DNA of 64,000 nt, from the NCBI RefSeq assembly GCF_036320965.1, contig NC_092231.1, positions 25,140,894-25,204,893 of the forward strand. Direction: 5' to 3'. This DNA comes from Panulirus ornatus. Its lineage: Eukaryota; Arthropoda; Malacostraca; Decapoda; Palinuridae. Below, piece after piece: positions 58,917 through 64,000 of the stretch. Under the pieces are notes generated by a model. The model saw only the letters and a program-made list of their open reading frames with translations, ran no database searches and was not told where the DNA came from. A program made the position numbers and the translations under genes. Position 1 is the first letter of the stretch; the number at the start of each line of letters is the position of its first letter.

Positions 58917-59345
58917 AGTGTCGTAGTGAAACACATGATTTTATGATGCAATACATGAAGCGTATAGTAATCTGACCGACCCAACTGAAACACATGCACA
59001 CACCGAGACATGTGGCGTTTTGACAGAACCCACAGAAGCACATGGCATTCTTATATGACCCACAGAAACACTTGGTGATATGACAGCATTCAGTGATACA
59101 CGTACTATTTTGACAGGACCTACCGAAACATTTGGTAGTCTGACAAGATCCAGTGAAACACATGGTGTTTTGACAGTACCCACTGAAACACATGGCTTAC
59201 TGACGGCACTCACTGAAACCTTTCTTTCGTGACAGTTCCCACTGAAACACATGGTGATCTGGTAGCGCCCATTGAAACTTCTGGTTATATGACAGCACCC
59301 ACTGAAACACATGGTGATTTGACATCTCCCACTGAAACACATGGT
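58917..59345. repeat. 30-bp minisatellite, about 14 copies
   Basis: ACCCACTGAAACACATGGTG followed by ATTTGACAGC recurs every 30 bases with moderate divergence. Minus-strand frames rich in Cys and Val (repeating CFSG.CQIT) result from the period being divisible by three. Confidence 0.92.
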
Positions 59346-61307
59346 AATCAGACGGCCATCGCTAACTGAAACGCGTACATGGTATTGTTTTATGAACGTA
59401 ACGGTCAGAGGAGAGCGGACCTCAAGCCGGAAAATGGATATTTTCTGAGAGTGGTGGTAGTGGCAATTGGTTGCAGGTATTTCCAGTTATTTCCAGTTGT
59501 CAAGTGTTCATATCTAGTGTTTCCATGATCAAGTGCTCATCACAACTGTCCAGGACAAGTAATCCAATCGAGCACTTTGCAGCATACATATGTAACTTCA
59601 AAGTTGACGCTCTTTCTCCGCTGTCAGATTGCATTGGAAAGTTAATATGCTCTTAATTGAATGGACGTAGGATTCAAAGCAACACTTTTTTTTCCTCTCT
59701 CTCATTAAGCTGAAATTTCATAAAAGTTTTGTCCGGTTCTTTCACGAGAATAAATTCTTTCAGTGGAATGATTTTACATTTTTTTTATGTTACGATACGT
59801 TTATTGCCGAGTTTTAATGATTTTTTCCTGGTCTATGTATAGGTTGTTTTCTTTTCTTTGTATTCTGTTTTGGCTATATTTAGTATATTGACATATTAGT
59901 ATTAGAATCCTTTGTGTTTGACAGTTTTTTTTTCTCTGCGTTGAGCGCTACGCGCCAGCCGTACCTCAGACAGAATCTCGTCGTAGGAATACCTGTGCAG
60001 GTGTTCCCTCCCTGTCAGTCTGCTCTGTCTGTTGTTTGTCTCCATATTGGCCCGTAACAGTGAGAGCGAAGATAACCTCTATCATGACGCCTTCAATGGT
60101 TCTCTCTCTGGCTTTGAGAATGGTCTGGTACGCCTTGACCCTTGTTCTTCCTCGTTTTCTCCTCATCACCCACCATAGCACCTTCCTCTTCTACAGTCAC
60201 CCTCTGAAGACCCACTCCAACACCAGTACCTTCCTCCAATGCCTCAACACCCGCCTCACCATCACCACTGCCAAATCCTGACTCATTCCAAAACACTTCC
60301 CCGTCCACGTCTCATATCCATCTCCGTCGATGTCTCTCCAACGTTTGAGTTACATAGATCACACAGGCCCAAGACCCAAGCGAGGTGGTCTGGCCTTACC
60401 ATCACTGGAAACCAGGGTGCAGTCCCCTCAATAGCATGTAGAAGAAAAAGATAGCGAACGAAGGCTTGTCCCCAGACCCTTCCTCTGTCTGTCTCTCTCT
60501 CCCTCATCTCCTCCTCACTTCCTCATTCATCCTTTCTATTTCCCACTATACTCTTCCTCTCACTTCTCTTTCCCCTCTTCTTACGTCCGTGATTTCTTTA
60601 TTTCCTCCCACCGCCTCTACTCTCATTCCCTCTCCCCTGCTCCCTCCACTCTCACCTTGCAGAACCCTCCTCCTACCACGAGGTAGTGAGGATAGAGGGG
60701 TTTGTCTTGAGCATGTATACTGCGGTATCGGATACCGTGCTCCCGACCAGTTCATAATCTGGGCAATCTCTTCATAATACCCGGCCATCCCGGTTCATAT
60801 TACCCGTGTCCTGGGGGGGCAGAAGGCTGCTAAGCTTACCACAAGGGCCTCCTCTCTGGTAGGTCGACAACGGCCACGACTCCCGCGCCACAAGGGACCA
60901 AGGTCACGGGAGTATGATGTAACGGGTTAGAAATCCTTGTGTCTCGCGCGCTGGAATCATTGTAATCCTGTCGCCACCTTGGAAAAAAATATATGATTTT
61001 TCTTCACAGTATACCGTATTATTAAGGTAATTCCAGCAGGTTTCCTCCTGTTGTTCATATATAAGATTATTTGATTAATGAGACTCGTCAAGTGAATTGA
61101 ACATTAAAGGGCCTGGTATTGGTCATCACTTGTAAGACTATGATTTTTTCATATAACTTGTCATCATGAGAAATTTGAATACATATAGATACCTTCATAA
61201 TGTATTTTTAGACTCTGATTACCTTTGAATAATTTCTCGACCTAATTCTGCAGTGTAAATGTTCGATCTGTGATGTATATGATATTGATGTAATTCTGTC
61301 TTTGCTT
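59346..61307. other. No recognised gene in about 2 kb
   Basis: 60000-60680 is relatively GC- and C/T-rich and holds overlapping frames of 70-100 codons on both strands (for example minus 60093-60308, Gly/Glu-rich) that I cannot assign to a family. The rest is AT-rich with nothing legible. Confidence 0.4.
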
Positions 61308-61397
61308 TTTTGTAAATTATTTGATTCTTACTTTTCTTCTTTCTTTACAGGTAAGCTTGCGACTTCTCGCCATTCCTTGGCTGATGGCGTGGAAAAC
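61308..61397 (+). promoter_or_regulatory. Candidate recursive splice site or 47-base exon
   Basis: A long pyrimidine tract (TTCTTACTTTTCTTCTTTC) leads to TTTACAG at 61344-61350, immediately followed by the donor-like GTAAGC (61351). A juxtaposed acceptor and donor is the hallmark of a ratchet-type recursive splice point in long introns. Alternatively a 47-base exon 61351-61397 ends at AAAAC/GTAAAGT. Both would be on the plus strand. Based on sequence pattern only. Confidence 0.4.
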
Positions 61398-61687
61398 GTA
61401 AAGTATTGATAGATACATCTACCGTACATGTCTTTTGATGATGTAGATAGAGATATATTTAGAGAATTATTTCACTTCATAATGTGTGTGTTAGATGTGT
61501 CTAACGTAAGTTGTAGCTGAAGACTTCTAATGCTATGGAATTATTGTAGTTAATGTGTGTTGTGGGTCGTCTTGGGGATCTGGTTTTTTGTGGTCGTTCA
61601 TAGGAATACTAAAGTCGTCTGTGGGGCTTACTTAATCTTAAGATTGCCAGAATTGTATCTCGTATGCTGGGCACGAATGTACTCACA

Positions 61688-62225
61688 GGTACAGTTCCCG
61701 GGTACGAAGGTACGCTCTCCATGCAGAACGGTACGGTTTCCAAGGACGAAGGCACACTCATCATGCACTAGGGTACAGTTTCCAAGAACGAAGGTCCACT
61801 CATGCACGACGGTACGATTTCCAAGGACGAAGGAACGTTTCTCATGCACAGTGGTAAGATTCCTAGGGTCGAAGGTACGCTGTTCATGCACAGCGGTACG
61901 GGTACCAAGGACGAAGGTACACTGTTCATGCACAACGGTCCGAGTTCCAAGGACGAAGGTACGCTGTTCATGCACAATGATGCGGGTACCAAGGACGAAG
62001 GTACGCTGTTCATGCACAACGGTGCGAGTTCCAAGGACGAAGGAACGTTCCTCATGCACAACTTTACCGTTCCCAAGACGAATATATGTTCAAGGCTCGC
62101 ACCGTCATGCTCAAGGGTGGCACTGTCATGCTCATGGGTCGTACCGTCATGCTCAGGGGGTCTCGCCGTCGTGCTCGTGGGTCGCATTGTCGTACTCAGG
62201 GGTCACACCGTCGTGCTCCGTGAAG
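61688..62225. repeat. Foldback-like element, copy I, with 42-bp dimer units
   Basis: The left arm (61688-62080) is an array of about nine 42-base units made of two related 21-mers (CATGCACAACGGTACGAG.. and AAGGACGAAGGTACGCTG..). The right arm (62088-62225) holds about seven reversed 21-base units (ACCGTCATGCTCAAGGG). The long frames on both strands repeat every 7 or 14 residues (FPRTKV, SCT) and are not genes. Confidence 0.88.
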
Positions 62226-64000
62226 GGTTCAGTATCATACCCTTAGATCACTAGTTTCCAGAAGTTATCTCTTTGGTATACACCTCAGGGCCATGTCTGG
62301 CAACGCATGGCAACACCTTATCCTTGCTGCTGTTGTTGAATGTTTTTTTTTTAAGTTTTAAAATATTTATGATCTTGATGAACAAAGGCAAAGCATTTTG
62401 ATGAGAGTGTCGGTGAAGGGCACATATCTAGGGGTGGGTGGAGGTCAGTATAGAGCGGACATTGGATACCATACGTGGACGTAGGAAGGTGACAGGTGGG
62501 CGTGAGTGGGGCCCAGGGACCCTCAGGGTCCCCCTCCCGTCAGGAGGGAGGTGTAGGATACATCATACACGTGATGTATAAATACAGGATAGTGAGTGAT
62601 GCTGACAGCAACGTAGGTAACAACATTTGTGGAATACAAAGCAAATTTGATATGTCATACACATACAGAAGATCTTGTTAGTATTCTAATTACTTTGTAT
62701 ACACAAGCAAATTACATATACACTGAGGCGTGTGTTTGGAAGAGGACACAGTGTAGCGTACACTCGTTAACTCGTTAGCATTGATAGCAGTATGAGAGGT
62801 CAGACTACATTACATGTTGGGCAGACAGTTGCAGAATATGTACTGGCACTGGGCAGGCTCCTCACATTCACACTAATACAAAGAGGGTCACGTTATATTA
62901 CACACAGGACATTGTCGTTACAGGACGTGTTTGTACTGGGTATGATTATGTAGGTGTTTACATAGTTAGGGCATGGCGAATTTTGGATATAGTGTCGGAA
63001 TGTCTCTTTGGTTGTTACTATCAATAAAGTAATCACATAGCTGTCGAAACTGTAAGCCTTGGGGGTCAAAAATCGCTTATTTAAGGACTTTGCTAATATA
63101 GTATCCTTGTTTACGTTCATGTCGTCCAGAGCAGAGTCGGCATTTGGAATGTTCAGGATCATGGTTTCTCGCGACTTGCCACCTGGACCTGTATTCTAGG
63201 CGTATTGTGGCAGTTACAATATCACATTGTCTGGTATGGGTTCAATGCCTTCCACACTGGATGGTTCTCCTGCCTAAAATGATCCTAGTACACAGTACTA
63301 CAGCTACTTGGTCTTTCATAATCTCTCAAAAGGTTTTTTTTTCCTCGTGGTAAAATGCGGTTTGGTCAGCACGAGCTATGCCGATGGTAAAGTGGGTTGT
63401 TGGCAAGACTTTCCCTCGGAACTTGGAGCATTATTTAGGTCACCGCCCCTCACCCCTTGTGTTGCTCAGGTGTCAACATCACGAGGCACCTGCTACTCCT
63501 GTACACCACGTGCACCATGTGTACATCACGTACAATACAAGGAGACTGGACATGCACAGTGTATCTACTCCACACCGTTAGACCCTCATTCCTGGATTAT
63601 CTCCACGCCTGAGTTCCGTGGATCCAGGGCCTTGCTCCATGGTCGTGTACACCTTAGCTGTGTCCACTCCTGCGATTAATGGTCACGTCAACCTCCACTA
63701 TGTAAACCACAAGGTCTCATGGATGAATCTACTTCGTCATAGTCTTGTAACCCTAACCCCTACATACTGCAAAGGTGTCCACCACATAAGTAGAGCGGGG
63801 AAGAATGTATTTTATACTATGTGGACATTATATCCAGTGTCTGTGTACTAACTGCTGGTATATGTATACCCTCATGGGTTATACATACGATTTTACCAGC
63901 AGATTACTGACGTACACATGTATAGCATGTATAGGCATTACTGCTATACATATATAGCATGTATTGGCACTACTGTCACATGAACGGTGTATGAATAGTG
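62226..64000. other. No recognised gene in the last 1.8 kb
   Basis: Mixed sequence. Near 62514-62556 two short perfect hairpins stand side by side (GGACCC/GGGTCC and CCTCC/GGAGG). Near 63860-63990 ATAGCATGTATAGGCAT-type words repeat. Frames of 60-120 codons (for example 63308-63679) resemble no known family to me. Confidence 0.4.

Noticed and set aside
58765..59342. Cys/Val-rich minus-strand frames of 100-142 codons
   Set aside because: Translations of the CA tract and 30-bp minisatellite; Cys spacing simply follows the repeat period.
60036..60308. Overlapping frames on both strands near 60.1 kb in a GC-richer patch
   Set aside because: No motif or splice signals I can defend; only the local composition is unusual.
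61557..62246. 229-codon frame rich in RTKV and SCT
   Set aside because: Translation of the 42-bp and 21-bp units of foldback copy I.

Overview
The window looks like intergenic or intronic DNA from a large, repeat-rich arthropod genome, most likely a decapod crustacean (inferred; the species cannot be read from the sequence). The grounds are about 40 long pure dinucleotide or trinucleotide microsatellites, at least a dozen minisatellites, several clades of decayed non-LTR retrotransposon plus a Penelope-like element, and a recurring GCGAGGTAGCG-type module. I found no host protein-coding gene, no rRNA or tRNA gene, no CRISPR array and no bacterial feature. The long open frames are retrotransposon remnants or translated tandem repeats.

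Layout. 0-12 kb: purine-rich and 30/52-bp minisatellites, GA/CT/TA tracts, one short interspersed element between TA tracts, and two copies (A, B) of an inverted-repeat element built from 21-bp units. 12-15.5 kb: two decayed CR1-like LINE pieces. 17-23 kb: three TA tracts, two short interspersed elements, a 5'-truncated RTE-like LINE (18.9-20.3 kb, minus), a 20-bp minisatellite, and a plus-strand LINE 3' end (22.2-23.1 kb). 23-36 kb: minisatellites, a jockey-like 3' end, inverted-repeat copies C, D and E, a pyrimidine-rich block and a 1.1-kb TTG/CTG-rich block. 37.5-40 kb: the longest LINE copy (minus), followed by another short interspersed element. 40-46 kb: copies F and G, a 1.1-kb decayed satellite, a CR1-like 3' end and a rearranged LINE relic. 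47-52 kb: a jockey/I-type endonuclease relic, copy H and a CR1-like reverse-transcriptase relic. 55-59 kb: a Penelope-like element flanked by its own inverted sequence, and a 30-bp minisatellite. 61-62 kb: a candidate recursive splice site and copy I.

How the parts relate. The RTE-like LINE and the short interspersed element share their 3' end (CGCTACCTCGC..CGCGGGA, then an AT-rich tail), the relation expected of a SINE and its partner LINE. Several copies sit in or beside (TA)n tracts.

The most unusual signal is a family of nine dispersed loci. At each one, a 21-bp unit array in one orientation meets the same unit in the opposite orientation across a centre that often carries AGGTCA motifs. 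This is a foldback-like element with minisatellite arms. I cannot match it to a named family from memory.
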